A stretch of 64,000 nucleotides of DNA, from NCBI GenBank assembly GCA_016748015.1, contig JAAOMT010000768.1, forward strand, positions 1,176 through 65,175, in the 5' to 3' direction. This document shows positions 22,908-35,559 of this stretch, piece by piece. Each line of letters starts with the position of its first letter. Position 1 is the first letter of the stretch. This DNA is from Geosiphon pyriformis (taxonomy: Eukaryota; Glomeromycota; Glomeromycetes; Archaeosporales; Geosiphonaceae). A model generated the notes under the pieces. The model did no database searches and was not told where the DNA came from. It was given only the letters and a program-made list of their open reading frames with translations. Made by a program: the position numbers and the translations under genes.

Positions 22908-23588
22908 TATTACTCATAAAATATAGAAATTATATTAGTATATAAATTAACCAATCAGAAATAGACATAGTAAAATAAATTTCAAGATTCTTCTTAGAAA
23001 AATTACAGGATTTTAGGAATTACAGAATTCTTATATGAAGAATTATGAGATTTCAGAATTTCAGGATTTCTCTCAAGAAATTGCAGAATTCCAGAAATTT
23101 TAGAATTTCTGGTGAGAAAAATTGAGGAATTAAAGAATCTCAAATATGTATATATAGTAGTAATGTTAGAAGCAAAAAAAACAGATCTCTTAGTTTAAAC
23201 TTTTCTTCCTATCTATTTCTTAATTACTTTAAGAATAGTTTATATTCACTGAAATGAAATTATCAAATTATTAATAAAATACTTATCTACATTCAATTCA
23301 TATTATTATTACTTGATTGAGAAATATTTATCAAACTCTAATTATCAATACATTATGTTAATAGCTATTAATACTTAACAACACTAAAACAATAACTCTT
23401 AATTACAGCTATTAATGGAATACTAACTTAATTGCTTTGGACTAATTTTTTTATTTTCTTTTATTTTTTTTTATTTGTTTTATTGTTTACTAATTGATCA
23501 AAAATCAACACATGGAATTATTAACATCAAAAAAACTGGTAAAAAAACTGTAAAACAAGGGTAGAACACTTGCAAAATTAAAGATAGC
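22908..23588 (+). repeat. Truncated A-family LTR, plus orientation
   Basis: Starts TATTACTCATAAAATATAG, which matches the U3 end of the A1 LTR (TGTTACTCATAGAAATATAG). It shows the CCAAT region, decayed GAATTC-type array, TATATATAGTAGTAATG and the R/U5 part up to AAAGATAGC. There it is cut by B1 at 23589. The last ~200 nt of the LTR are missing. Confidence 0.75.
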
Positions 23589-24556
23589 TGTTACTAGAGA
23601 TTTTTGGTTTCTTTTCTTGAATGTTGTTAATGTTAATTTGCTGTAAATTCATGTTCTTAGGAAGTAGTTAGACCTCTAGTAACTGAATTTATTTTTAAAT
23701 TATCTTCTATAATTTGAACTGCTGGGCTTATAAGTGGAATGGCCAATTCTGTGCTAGTTACTTTGTGTAATTACATTGTAGTAAATGTCAACTCTTTTTC
23801 AAGAATTGTTTATCTGAAAGCTCACTAAAAATATGTAGTTACTTTGCTGTAAAAGTCAACTCTTCTACAGAAATTTCATCTGTAGGCTACCCTAATGATT
23901 ATGATAAGAAAAAAAAAGAATAAAAAAAATATAAAAGAAATAGAATTTTATCAAGGGAAACGTTTTCTATCCAGGCCTGAAGTCACTAATAGTTTATTAA
24001 AATTGGTAGCTAATCAATTTTAAAACGTTAGTTGTATTAAGAGAATTTCAAGTGTAATAATTTAAGAATTTGGTTTTTGAATATTTAATTTTTATTTAAA
24101 TGTGTAAAAAGTGATTTGTTTCAATTAATATATCTAAAGTAGGATGCTATGATAAAATACTATAAGAAAATATATTTTCTTGAAGAAAAAAACTTTTTTT
24201 TATACAACTTGTTATAGTACTAGTCTTTGAACTTGCACTTTTCTTTTTGCTACAATTTGGGTGAACTAAAGATACATTTCAGCAAATTTACAAATTATTT
24301 CACTGAATTATTGATTATTTCGGCAATTTTTTATTAATTTCGGCGAATTTTGACTATGTTAAATGGTTAAAAGTATTGTGTAATTTGATCATCTTAATTT
24401 CTAGAGTACAAATCAGATTATTGATTGAGTAATAATATTTGATAATTTGGTTAAATAATAAGTAATAATCGAATTAATAATAATATATGCTACTTAATAA
24501 TAAGAATTATAAGGGTAATTTCATGCTAGTTAATGGCTAAAATTCTACTGGTAACA
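23589..24556 (-). repeat. B1 3-prime LTR
   Basis: 968 nt, TGTTAC...GTAACA, paired with 42382-43356. TATA motif around 24210-24220 and decayed ~20-bp array at about 24260-24350, minus orientation. The polypurine tract GAGGAGGAG lies against it at 24557-24570. Confidence 0.88.
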
Positions 24557-24571
24557 TAATCTCCTCCTCAA

Positions 24572-25244
24572 GACTGAGCTTCATTGAAGTTCAAGCACTA
24601 TTTGTAATGTTAAGATAGTGGTCCAAGATAGTTGAAGTGATCTGGTTTGAAGATTGTTGAAATTTCAGTTCTGTGAGCTTTCCAATGTATTGAATTTTTA
24701 TTGGATGAAGTATTGGATTTTGCAGGACATTTTCACAAGTGTTGAATAAATCATAGAGTTTAAATGCTGCTCTAAGTTTGTAGCAAGTGTTTGTTGGTCC
24801 AGCTGCTGTCTTGAATTCATTGTGAATTTGTTTTTGTATAGTCTCAGGAGTGATGTTGATTGCTTCAAGTTCCAGTTTTTGTTCATAAAGTGTTTTTTCA
24901 ATATAAAAATATCTATATATAAGAATATGTTTATTGTTCTGTTCATTAAGAAATAGTAGAAGTTTTTGTTAAATTATGGCATTTGGTGGAATATCAATAG
25001 GGGCAATATAAAAGTTTTCTTTTAGTGCTTGCTTCAAAAGTTTTGGTAACTTATTTTCAGATTGATCTTTTGTATTTTTTCTATAAAGATGATAGTTCTG
25101 AGAATTATTTACTACTGGGGCTGTAGTTTTTTTCTGAATGTAACTAATTTGACTTCCATTAATCGTTATAGATAAGTCAGAAAGTGTTTTTAAGGCTAAC
25201 ATTAATTTTTGAGATATTTGTTGAATATTTCGGAGAATAATCAT
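24572..25244 (-). pseudogene. B1 ORF3, accessory protein of unknown function
   Basis: Reads MIILRNIQQISQKLMLAL from 25244 and continues for about 215 codons to the polypurine tract. It has one clear internal stop (TAA near 24973, where B2 has CAA) and another close to the C-terminus. Later segments IYRYFYIEKTLYEQK, IQKQIHNEFKTAAG, LYDLFNTCENVLQNPI and IQYIGKLTELKFQQ match B2 residue for residue in most places. No membrane segment, signal peptide or known motif. Position is between integrase and 3-prime LTR. Confidence 0.65.
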
Positions 25245-25379
25245 GATAGAAATGGTTAACTAATAAAAAAAATAATAAAAAAAATTATTTTTGGATATAG
25301 AGTTTTATTTGTTTTTGGGTTTGGGTATTTGTGTAATTATTTACTATTTTTGTTTTTGTATATTATTAAAAAAATTATT

Positions 25380-26960
25380 GTAAAATTATGTTGAATTAAG
25401 TGTTCAAGTTTGGTTGTTGTTCTATTATAATTATTGATTCTAAATTTCAAGAAATATCTTCAGGATTAATTAAAGGGAAATGTGTACCAATTTGTGGAAT
25501 TAATGGTTCAGAATTGTTTCTGAAATGATAATGTTTCAATCTATCTCCATGTGCAACTTTTGCTAGTATTTTGTCATCAAGTCTTAATTTGTATAATCCA
25601 TTGTCTAGAATTTCGTGGATATAAAATGGTCCATTCCATTTATGTTCAAAATTTCTATTCCATTGTTTTTCAGCCTTAGTTTTGTGTAAGAGAACTTTAT
25701 TTCCAACTTTAAATTTGTTGATAACTGGTGGCAGTTTGTTGTCATGCCTTTCTTTTTGTAAAGCTTGAAAATGTTCAATATAAGAGACTGCTATGTATTT
25801 TTTTCCTTCCAATGTACTAAGGAGAGTATAGGCTCTTCTTTAAAGTGTTTCTTGGAAGTTTTCTTCATTGATTGGTTGCACTGGATATGTTTTCACTGTA
25901 AAATTAATTGGTAATGTTGCTGTCCTTCCATAAGTAAGATCAAATAGTGTGTGTTTTATAGTATCTTGTTTTAGTGTTCTATATGCTAGTAATATTAATG
26001 AAATAAAGATATCCTATTTCTGCTCAAAATCTGTTGAGACTTTGGCTAAAGATTCACACAATGTTTTGTTGAAATGTTCTACAAGTCTATTTGTTTGAGA
26101 GTAATAAAATGATAATAGAGGTCTTTTGACATTGAATCGTTCACAAATTTCTTGTATCAGGTTGTTTACAAAATGTGTTCCTTGATTAGATAAAAGTTTA
26201 ATTGGGCATCTATGTCTACAAATAATGTCTTCATAGATGAAATTTGCTATTGATTTTGCATCTGCTCTTTGAATGGCACTAGCTTCAGACCATTTGGTGA
26301 GATAATTTACTGCAACTGCAATATAACAATTTTCTTGGGTTGTAATAGATAATGGTCCGACTAAATCAATTCCAACTCTGTCAAAAGATTGTCCAACTTT
26401 GATTGGATTCAAAGATTTTGTGGGGCAAGTTCCTTCTTTTCTTTGACAACTATCACAAGATTCTATATATTGTCAAATGTTTTTTTGCATGTAAGACCAA
26501 AAATAATGTTCAAGAGTTCTTTGAATTGTTTCATATCTTCTCAAGTGTGCTGAAAATGGATCTGTATGCATGTTGTATAGGATTGTTTCTTTTTCATTTC
26601 CCTGTACTAATCTAAATAGTTGGTTTGGGTTTCTATAATTTTTGTAGTAAATTTTGTTGTGGTGTATGAAATATTGTTTAGATTGGTGTTGTAATCAATG
26701 TTTTTCTCTTGGAGACCAATTTTCTGGTATTGTAAGAGTCTCCAAATAGTTTTTAAGATTGTTGTAATTTCTGAGATCTATTGTTGTTTTGTTGTTTTGT
26801 TGGTAATAATAAGTTGTAATGAAATTGTTGGTGGTGTTAATCTTGTTTCATCCTTAAGAGGCTGTCAACATTGGTGTGTAGTTTTCCTGGTTTGTGGTGT
26901 ATTATGTATTTGTAGTCTGCTAGAAAGTCATTCTATTAAGACTGTTTGGCACTTTGTTTA
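25380..26960 (-). pseudogene. B1 integrase with GPF-type C-terminal module
   Basis: Core at 26014-26412: GIDLVGPL keeps the first Asp, LLSNQGTHF has Asn for the second Asp, LVEHFNKTL keeps the Glu. The zinc pair lies near 26455 (CDSCQ). The C-terminal module is open at 25447-25812 with FKVGNKVLLHKTKAEKQW and WNGPFYIHEIL, the GPF/Y signature. Stops separate the parts. The second D-to-N change by itself would abolish catalysis. Confidence 0.82.
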
Positions 26961-27345
26961 GTTTTTTTTTATTGAGCCATTTGAGGCCAATATTGTCAGT
27001 TATGATGTCAAATTCTTTTTCATTTCTCAGGTATTGTTGAAAATGTTTAAGAGCCTATATGACTGTGGCAGCTTCTAATTCAGTTGAACTATATTTGAGT
27101 TCTATAGGTTTGAGTATTCTGCTGACATAAACAATAACTTGCTCCTGGCTATTTTCATCCAATTGTAATAGGATGGCACCAAATACTATGTGTAAAGCAT
27201 CAGTGACTAATTGAAACTATTTGTTAAAGTCTGGGTAAGTAAGAACTGGAGCTGTTGTCAATTTTGTTTTTAGGGTTTCAAAAGCTTTTTGCTGTTTTTC
27301 AGTCCATTGATATAACACGTTTTTGTTGATAAGATAATTAAGTGG
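26961..27345 (-). pseudogene. B1 RNase H fragment, cut by B2
   Basis: Continues the RT interrupted at 37230. In the minus frame: PLNYLINKNVLYQW, TLKTKLTTAPVLTYPDF, VTDALHIVFGAIL and ITDNIGLKWL. The join across B2, taking out one 4-bp repeat, keeps the frame (AK-S/P-LNYL). Several stops. Confidence 0.75.
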
Positions 27346-28328
27346 TGTTACCAGACGAAATTAGAGATATTATTTAGCATAAAATTATCTTTATAATTCC
27401 TATCATTAATTAGCATATATTATTGTTTCAAATTATCACTTAATATATTAGCAAAATGTCCGAAATTATCATTTAATTGATACCCAATTTGTACATAACA
27501 CAAATGTAACCAAATTGCAATGATCAATCATGCAATACCCTGAACTATATAACATTTAAAAAGTTTGCCAAAATTTGTAGAAATTTGCCGAAATAATTGA
27601 TAGTTTACCAAAATATCTAATAGTTTGTAGAAATAACTTATAGTTCACCGAAATATATCTTTAGTTCAGCGAAATTGTAGAAAATAGCAAAGTTCAAGTT
27701 TATAGAATAGTGTTATGACAAGTTGTATAAAAGAAGAGCTTTTCTCTTCAAAAAAATGTATCTTACTTTAGATTTATTACTGAGAACCATTTCTACACAC
27801 ACAAAAAGAAATAAATATCAAATAATTCAAAAAACCAAATTCTTTAATTATTGCATTTGGAAAATCTTTAAAACCCAACTAACATTTTGAAATTGATTAG
27901 CTACCAATTTCAGTAAACTGTTAGTGACTTCAGGCCTAAATAAAAAACGTTTCCCTTGATAAAAATCCTATTTCTTTTATATTTCTTTTATTTTTCTTTT
28001 ATTTTCTTATTAGAATCATTAGGGTAGCCTACAGACAAGATTTTTGTAGAAAAGTTGACTTTCACAGCAAAGTAACTACACATTTTTAGTGAGCTTCCAG
28101 ACAAGCAATTCCTGGGAAAGAGTTGACATTTACTACAATGTAACTACATAAAAACAACTGGCAAGAAATTGGCCATTCCACTTATAAGTCCAGCAGTTCA
28201 AATTATAGGAAATAATTTGAAGAAATAAATTCAGTTACTGGAGGTTCAACCACACCCAGAAAACGTGAATTTACAGCAAACAGGCATCAACAACATTCAA
28301 GAAAAGAGACCAAAAACCTCTGGTAACA
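27346..28328 (+). repeat. B2 5-prime LTR
   Basis: 983 nt, paired with 36248-37229. It contains the ~20-bp array (27571-27685) and the TATA box at 27725-27732. Confidence 0.92.
27571..27735 (+). promoter_or_regulatory. B-family U3 array and TATA box
   Basis: About five ~20-bp units starting AGTTYRCCGAAAT (27572, 27602, 27622, 27642 and 27663) lead to TTGTATAAAAGAAGAGC at 27723-27739. The same block occurs in the 3-prime LTR (36465-36640) and in the solo LTR at 21001-21979. The CG in the unit is often preserved despite general AT drift. Confidence 0.6.
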
Positions 28329-28330
28329 TT

Positions 28331-28348
28331 TGGTACTCTCCCACAGAA
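28331..28348 (+). other. B2 primer-binding site
   Basis: TGGTACTCTCCCACAGA starts two bases after the 5-prime LTR. It differs from B1 (TGGTGCTCTTCTTCCACAG at 42379 down) and from families A and C. No tRNA assigned. Confidence 0.55.
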
Positions 28349-28373
28349 ATGACACAGTAAAAACAACTTCAAA

Positions 28374-30100
28374 GTGGCAACCACACCAGACACAACAACT
28401 CTAGAGTATTACCAGTTAATTTATACCCACTGCAAGCAAAGATTCAACATCCCAGACGGAATTGAAGTTATCAAGAAATCAGTATACCAATACATTGAAA
28501 ACCACATTAACAATTATTTTTTTGGAAATTACAACATCTCAGAAGTTAGAAGCAACCTTTACAACAATTTAGTGCATTATTCATAGTTGGGAACTGAAAA
28601 CCTTAACAGTGACACCTTTGCTACCTATTTTCAAGAACTTAATTTTAACATTATTGAGTATTGTGAAGAAAAATATCCAGTACAGTCTCAATACTCTATT
28701 GACTTTGAATCAGAAACAAAAACAAGCAACAAAGACAAACAAAAATTAAAGCAATACTCAAGAACTAATTCAAACACTCCAATACTACAAAAAACAATTG
28801 CCAAACACTTGCAAACACCTGAACAAGGAACCAGTGTCAAATTACCACTTTCTATTACATCATTTCCAATTTCACTTGTTCAATCACAAACACCAAGCTT
28901 ACCACTTATTCGGTTTTCAAGAATAGAAAATTTTTGGTTACCCAAAAGCCCTATTCAACAACAAGAACCACTTCAAACTAGCACTAGTCTTCTTGACTTC
29001 TCAACAGAAAATCAAAGTGAACATTTTGAGACAGCCATTCATGACGAAAACAATTCTGAATCCTCCGAAGAAGAAGAATCAATCCACAGTGAAAGTGAAG
29101 AAGACGAAATGACAGCTTATATTGCAAAAATCCCCGAATTTAATGGAGAAGATATTAAGACCAGTCCCCAAGAATGGCTCAACCAAGTTACTAAAGCTGG
29201 AGATGCAAATGGATGAAATGCTGCCAGAATATTAAGAACAATTCCCTACTTTCTTAAAGGAACAGCAGGCGAATGGTTCGAAAACTTGACCATCCCTTTT
29301 AATAACTGGACAGCTTTCAAAACTGCCTTCTTAGAACAGTTTACCAACAACAACACTTCTATCACTCTTCAGAATCACTTCTAAAATATCAAACAGGAGC
29401 CATCTGAATCTGTCATGACTTATATTGGAAAATTCAACAAACTTCTCAGATGAATTTGCCAACTTGAAACTAATGATTATTATTCCGATGCTCAAATTTT
29501 AGATCAATTTATCACTGGGTTAAAGGATAAACTAATTAAAAAGATTCGTCTACATGCCCCAGAAGATTTAAACTCTGCCATTCAGCATGCAAAGAGATAT
29601 GAAATGGCCATGGAAGAAGCCAATCGGACAAAACTTGTAAACTTAGCCATTGGAGAAACCAGCTCAGCAGCTGAGGAAAAAATTGACCAACTCACAAAAA
29701 AAGTCAAAAACTATTTCACCAACCAACAACAACAACAATCCTAAAGATATCAACCATCTCAAAGACAAAATCAAAACAACTTCACATTATCTTCTAATAA
29801 CCAGCCTCAGAATTGCCATTACTGTGGAATTTCTGGCCACTAGAAAAGAGATTGCAGGAAACTACAAAGAGACCAACAAAACAGAAGCAATTAACATTAC
29901 TCTTTGCCACAACAGTCTTATTATCAAACATCACCACCAGCTTACTATCTGCCAAGACCGCAATATCAAACCGACTACTATCAACCTGCTCCACAGCCAA
30001 TACAACAACAGTATTAACAACCCATTCAACATTACCAAGTACCTGCCCGAAGATTGGTTCAACAAAACCAATTTACATCACAAAGCCGATTTGCAATAAA
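28374..30100 (+). pseudogene. B2 gag
   Basis: The frame starts at a GTG (28374) where an ATG may have stood: ATTPDTTTLEYYQ. It includes an acidic Glu/Ser region (29040-29110), the capsid-like domain (NGEDIKTSPQEWLNQV, TIPYFLKGTAGEWFENL, FKTAFLEQF) and a zinc knuckle (CHYCGISGH...KRDC, 29814-29855). Stops: TAG at 28584 (B1 has Gln), TGA at 29214 (Trp in A1), others near 29382, 29452 and in the knuckle. All fit C-to-T or G-to-A. Runs into the protease in the same frame. Confidence 0.82.
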
Positions 30101-30850
30101 CAACAACAGAATCAACCCAAATAACCAATTAGTTCCCCGAAATCCAGTTCAGCCAAGACCCACCCATTATCATACTCAGTCTAGCTATTTTAAAATACCT
30201 GAAAAACAGGATTTTCACCATACTGCACTTTCGGAAGGTAGAGCTGCAGCACAACAAAACCCTTCCTATACTCCTACTACAATCCCACCAGCCAAAATTG
30301 CTGAAAATGCCAACCTTTCAGATATATTCCCTTTTGAGTTCAAAACAAATGAGTTACCATTCCTGCTTAACAATGCAGCTGCCAACAAACAAAAAACAAT
30401 CACTGCTATGTACACTGAAGCAGAAATCAAAGGAAAGGCAATTTGCTTGATCCTAGATAGTGGATCCACTGGAAGCATCATCACATATCAATTGATGCAG
30501 CAGCTAAAGAAAAATGTTGACTGACCAGCTCAGACAATTATTGTCACTGCTGATGGCATGAAAAAGACTCCAGTAGGAGAAATTGACAACTTTTCATTCA
30601 CAATTAACGGAATTACCATTTCAGTCAAAGTTCTGGTCATGGATGTTCCCCAATACCAAGCTCTCGTCGGAAATGATTGGCTCTAAAAAGCCAATGCTAA
30701 TCTGAATTGGGAGACACAAGAGTTAACAATCTCCTACCAAGGACAACACACCTGGGTACCTGCCACTTGTGGTACATTCAACAAACACTCTGAAAAAGCC
30801 CCAGCTTTTGAATTTGAACTGGAAGAAGAAAAGCCCATCATTGAAACATT
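30101..30850 (+). pseudogene. B2 aspartic protease
   Basis: ITAMYTEAEIKGKAICLILD then DSGSTGSIITYQLM near 30455-30500 gives an intact retropepsin active site. A stop at about 30522 follows. The second part reads KKTPVGEIDNFSFTINGI and ALVGNDWL, then GQHTWVPATCGTFNKHSEK. It would release the Gag-Pol parts. Close to the A1 and B1 versions. Confidence 0.82.
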
Positions 30851-31700
30851 TATGGCACTTGAATCAACCTCCAATTGGGCTAATGAAACTGAACAACAGT
30901 ATTTTTCAACAAACAATCCTCGTGAAACAAAAGAACCAGTAACACTTGGATGGAATGTCCCCTATGTAAAACCAGAACCACGGAAACAATGCCCTTACAT
31001 TCCACTCAAATGCAAAAATTGCCACAAGAAACTCTCATCGATGGAAGCCTGCATTTCACCTGAAGAAGAATATGAAAATCATACTTGTTATTACTGCAAA
31101 ACATGTTACAGAGAACAATGGGGTCATCTAATAAAAAGAAGTAGAAAATGGAACAACATCCCTTGTTTGACTTGTGGAGATATGCTATCAGAAGAATGCA
31201 ATTGGATTAATGTAGCAATAAAAGAAGAAGTCTGCAATCAAACCTGCCAATATGCTTTATCAATTTCAGAAAAAGTCAAAAGAGAAACCTCTTTCGATGC
31301 TGCTTACAACAGTGCTCTTAACAAACTGTACTATTACCCTCACAATGCCAAAATGATTTTCGATCTAGCAATAGCTTTAATCAATGGAGCCACTCAAGAA
31401 AATGTTCATCAAATAAAAGAATCAGAATACATTGTATACACTTTTGAAATTGCTGGATACAACTACGAAGATGAAGTAGAAGTATATCACCAAATTGCCA
31501 GTCACACTTATCCAACCAAAGAAGCTCAAGCTTAACAGCTAGAGCAAATGAATGTTAAATTGTGTGAAAAATGCATAATGCCTTGTGATGAGCAATAGTG
31601 CCCTGAATGCTATGCTCTTAGCATTCCCCTACCCAGTGAAAACGATGAAAATGAGATTGAATTTGGAGAACCTGAAGCAACAGAAAAAATTGAGACAACA
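30851..31700 (+). pseudogene. B2 Cys-rich domain and helical linker
   Basis: Open frame 30852-31535 (227 codons), then a stop, then CEKCIMPC and CPEC up to about 31612. Cys pairs KCKNC, CYYCKTC, CLTCG, EECNW and CNQTC are conserved in A1 and B1. A helical stretch follows (SISEKVKRETSFDAAYNSAL, AKMIFDLAIALINGA). Likely zinc-binding. The position between protease and dUTPase is the same in all three elements. Function unknown; nucleic-acid or protein binding would be a guess. Confidence 0.65.
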
Positions 31701-31760
31701 CCCATCTATCTCATCAAAAATTAGCCTGCCTTACAACTCAAATATTTCAACAACAATGGA

Positions 31761-32310
31761 CAAGGAATAAAACCTGAAAAAGCACATGAAATTAATGCTG
31801 GATATGACCTAAGATATCCAGACAAGGATACTCTTGTTCTTAAACCCAAATCTCTCACAAAAATTAATCTCAAAATTGCCCTCAAAATCCCACCAAGAGC
31901 AATAGTTCAAATCACCTCTCAGTCCTTTCTGGCAAGCAAAAGAATCAATGTCAGAGGAGGAATAATTGATGCTGGATATACTGGAGACATCACAGTAATG
32001 CTTCAAAATAAAACTGACAAACCATTCAAGATCGAACATGCTGAAAAAATTGCCCAAGCTATTTACCTATCCCTAATCAACATTTTGGGTTTACAGTTAG
32101 TCAATCAAAAAGAACAATTGGGAAAAAGCGAAAGAAGAACACAAGGTTTTGGTTCAACTGGACAATTCACAGTTCCAGTAAACATAGCTCTTAATGAACA
32201 AAGTGAATCTTACCAGATTCTATGGCTTCCACAACCAATTACTATTTCACCCTTTGGAGAACATCTGGAAATCTACACCTGCCCAAAGCCAACAACCACA
32301 CAATAAATTT
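31761..32310 (+). pseudogene. B2 dUTPase domain
   Basis: Motif 1 AGYDLRYPD (31796 area), motif 2 TSQSFLASKRIN (altered from the usual RSGLA type), motif 3 GGIIDAGYTGDI with the catalytic Asp and the Tyr, motif 4 AEKIAQAIYL, motif 5 RTQGFGSTGQF (near 32143). All five motifs of a trimeric dUTPase stand in order and with normal spacing. A TAA occurs at about 31722 upstream and another at 32304 downstream; the domain core is open. Placement before RT differs from lentiviral-type elements, where dUTPase lies after RNase H. Confidence 0.83.
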
Positions 32311-34010
32311 TTGAGTCCAATGAGCAAATCTGCTTGAAACATAATATCTTGATCCCAAACATTTATATTCCAGAAGAAACAAAAAAAGTTCGAGTTACTT
32401 TTTACAATCCCAACAATTATCTCATAGTTTTATTAAATAACGTAAAAATTGGAGTCATTCACAATAACATCTTTCAACAAGAGTTACCCCAGACAGTTCT
32501 CAATTTCTCGGAGATTATTGAACATTCACTATCAAAAAACAACCCAAACTCCAGCTCTGAAAACTACCATGTTGTTATGGAAAAACTATCTCGAATCAAC
32601 ATGGGACAACTTGAACCACAACAACAGAGCCAGCTCAAAGAGCTAATTGTAGAATTTGCCGATATCTTTGCTGAAAACAACAATGACTTAGGAAGAACTG
32701 ATTTGGTTCAACACCAAATCTATACAGAAGATGCCAAATCAAGACAACAACAAGCCTACTGAGTTGCTCCAAAAAGTCATCAATTTATCTAAGAAGAAGT
32801 ACAACGGATGCTTAACAATAGGCTTATTCAACCATTAATGAGCCCATGGGCCTCACCTGTGGTCTTAGTTAAAAAAAAAATGGAAAGATACAATTTTGTG
32901 TTAATTATTAACAACTCAACAGTGTTACCATTGGAGATGCCTACTCTCTTCTCCAAATTGATGACATGTTGGATGCCCTTGGAAAGTCCAAATACTTTTC
33001 AACACTAGATCTAGAAAGTGGATACTGACAAGTTGCCATGGATCCCAAAGATCACCCCAAAACAGCTTTCACTACCCAAGAAGGAAATTACGAGTTCAAC
33101 ATAATGCCTTTTGGATTATGCAATGCACCTGCAACATTTCAAAAACTCATGGATGTTGTATACAAAAGCCTTTTTCAGAAATCAGTAGTTGTCTATCTAC
33201 ATGATATTGATGTTTATTTACCATCTTTTGAGTTACATTTAATTCACCTGCAAAAAGTTTTTCAATAATTACAGAAAGCAGGATTGAAACTGAACATTGA
33301 AAAATGCTACTTTGGAAAAACAAGTCTGGTCTTTCTTGGTCACATTGTTAGCAAAGATGGAATTAAACCAGACCCTGGAAAAATCAGTACTGTCAAGAAC
33401 TTCAAGACTCCACAAAATACCACAGAATTAAGAGGATTTATTGAATTAGCATCCTATTACCAAAAATTTATCAAAGGATTTTCAGAAATTGCAAAGCCTC
33501 TCAACCAGCTCACTACTAAAAATGTCGAATACAAATAGACAGAAAAACACCAAAAAGCTTTTAAAATTCTCAAAGAAAAGTTAACAACAGCTCCAATTCT
33601 TGCCTACCCAGACTTCAGTAACCAATTTTGATTAGCTACAGACACTTCTTACACTGCCTTTAGTGCCATTTTATCACAATTAGATGACAATGGAAATGAG
33701 CGAATAATCATTTATGCTAGCAGAACATTAAAACCAGCTGAGAAAAACTACTCTGTCATGAAACTAGAAACAGCAGCCATAATTTGGGCCTTGCATCACT
33801 TCAACTTTTACCTCAAACCCAAAGAATTCGATATTATCACTGATAATATTGGACTTAAATGGCTTCAAAACAAAAACACTCAACTAAATGCAAAACAAAC
33901 CTGATGAACAGGATTTCTAGCCAACTACCGATACATTATACATCACAAACCAGGAAAACTTCACACCAACGTTGATTGTCTCTCAAGAATGAGGCAAGAT
34001 TAGAATACAA
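32311..34010 (+). pseudogene. B2 reverse transcriptase and RNase H
   Basis: LKELIVEFADIFAENN and RMLNNRLIQPLMSPWASPVV lead to an A-run (32869-32880) where one base is missing, so the FVLI... part reads out of frame. The RT resumes at 33038 with DPKDHPKTAFTTQEGNYEF and MPFGLCNAPATFQ; the catalytic box reads YLHD (33193 area) where YLDD is expected. Then KCYFGKTSLVFLGHIVSKDG, RNase H with ATDTSYTAFSAIL, YASRTLKPAEKNYS and ITDNIGLKWL, and a tether ending SRMRQ. Dead by frameshift, stops and the lost Asp. Confidence 0.85.
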
Positions 34011-35437
34011 AACCAACACCCATTTGAATTGACAGTAATAAAACAACAAACAATAAACCCCAAAAACTACAATAATCTTAAACAATATTTGGAGACATTA
34101 ACAATCCCAACAGATTGGTCTCCAAATGAAAAACATCAATTACAACAACAAGCCAAACAATATTTTTTACACAACAACATTATTTATCATCGAAATTTCA
34201 AAAACCCAGACAAATCATTCAGATTAATACAAGAACAGAAAAAAGAAACTATATTATACAACATGTATGCAGATCCTTCATCAGCATACTTTGGAAAAGA
34301 CAGCACCACCTAAAGAACACTAGAATACTACTTTTGGCCTTGAATAAGAAAAGACATTCACGAATATGTCAAATCTTGTGATAGTTGTCAAAAAAGAGGA
34401 GAAACATGTCCTACTGAACCATTAAATCCAATCAAAGTTGGACAACCCTTTAACCAAGTTGGTATCAATTTAGTTGGACTACTACCTATTACAAACCAAG
34501 AAAACTGTTATATTGCAGTAGCTGTAGACTATCTCACTAAATGGCCTGAAGCCAGAGCCATTCAATGAGCAGATGCAAAATCAGTAGCAAACTTCATCTA
34601 CAAAGACATCATTTGTAGACATGGATGCCCAATAGAACTTTTATCTGATCAAGGAACACATTTCGTGAACAATTTAATCCAGGAAATTTGTGAATAATTT
34701 AATGTCAAGAGACCATTATCTTTGCCCTACCATCCACAAACAAATGGACTTGTAAAACATTTCAACAGAACATTGTGTGAATCATTAGCCAAAGTCTCAA
34801 CCGATTTTGATCAAGAATAGGATCTTTTTATTCCATCAGTGTTACTAGCATATAGAACACTAAAACAAGATACCACAAAACACACACTATTTGATTTAAC
34901 CTACGGAAGGACAGCAATATTACCAATTAGTTTCATAGCAGAAACATATCCAGTACAACCAATTAATAAAGACAACTTTCAGGAAACACTACAACGAAGA
35001 GCCTACATGCTGCTTAGCACATTGGAAGGAAAATGACAAATAGCAGCAACTCACATTAAACACTTCCAAACTCAACAAAAAGAATGGCATGACAACAAAT
35101 TGCCACCAGTCACCAACAAATTTAAAGTTGGAAACAAGGTTCTCTTACATAGAACAAAGACTGAAAAACAATGAAATGGAAAATTTGAAAATAAATGAGA
35201 TGGACCATTCTTTATCCATGAAATCCTAGACAACGGATCATACAAGCTAAGACTTGATGACAAAATCCTAGCAAAAGTTGCACATGGAGATTGTTTGAAA
35301 CACTATAATTCCAGAAACAATCCTGAACCATTAATTCTACAAATTGGTACACATTTCCCTTTAATCAATCTTGAAGATATTCCTCAAAATTTAGAACCAA
35401 TAATTGTCATTGAACAACCTCTCAACTTGAACACTTA
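34011..35437 (+). pseudogene. B2 integrase
   Basis: KKETILYNMYADPSSAYFGK opens the zinc domain, with CDSCQ at about 34380. The catalytic residues are changed at two of three places: VGINLVGLL (D to N), LLSDQGTHF (D kept), GLVKHFNRTL (E to K). The C-terminal module has FKVGNKVLLHRTKTEKQ and GPFFIHEILDNGSYKL, and the frame ends at 35437. Both catalytic changes are what G-to-A mutation gives. Stops at several Trp/Arg sites. Confidence 0.85.
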
Positions 35438-35559
35438 AATTAAATTTATTATTACAGTTATCTCCTTATAATTTAAAAACAATCTCACAAAAACAAAACA
35501 AAAATAACATAAAAACCCATACACCAAAAATAATTTTCTTTTATTTCAAATCTCTTATA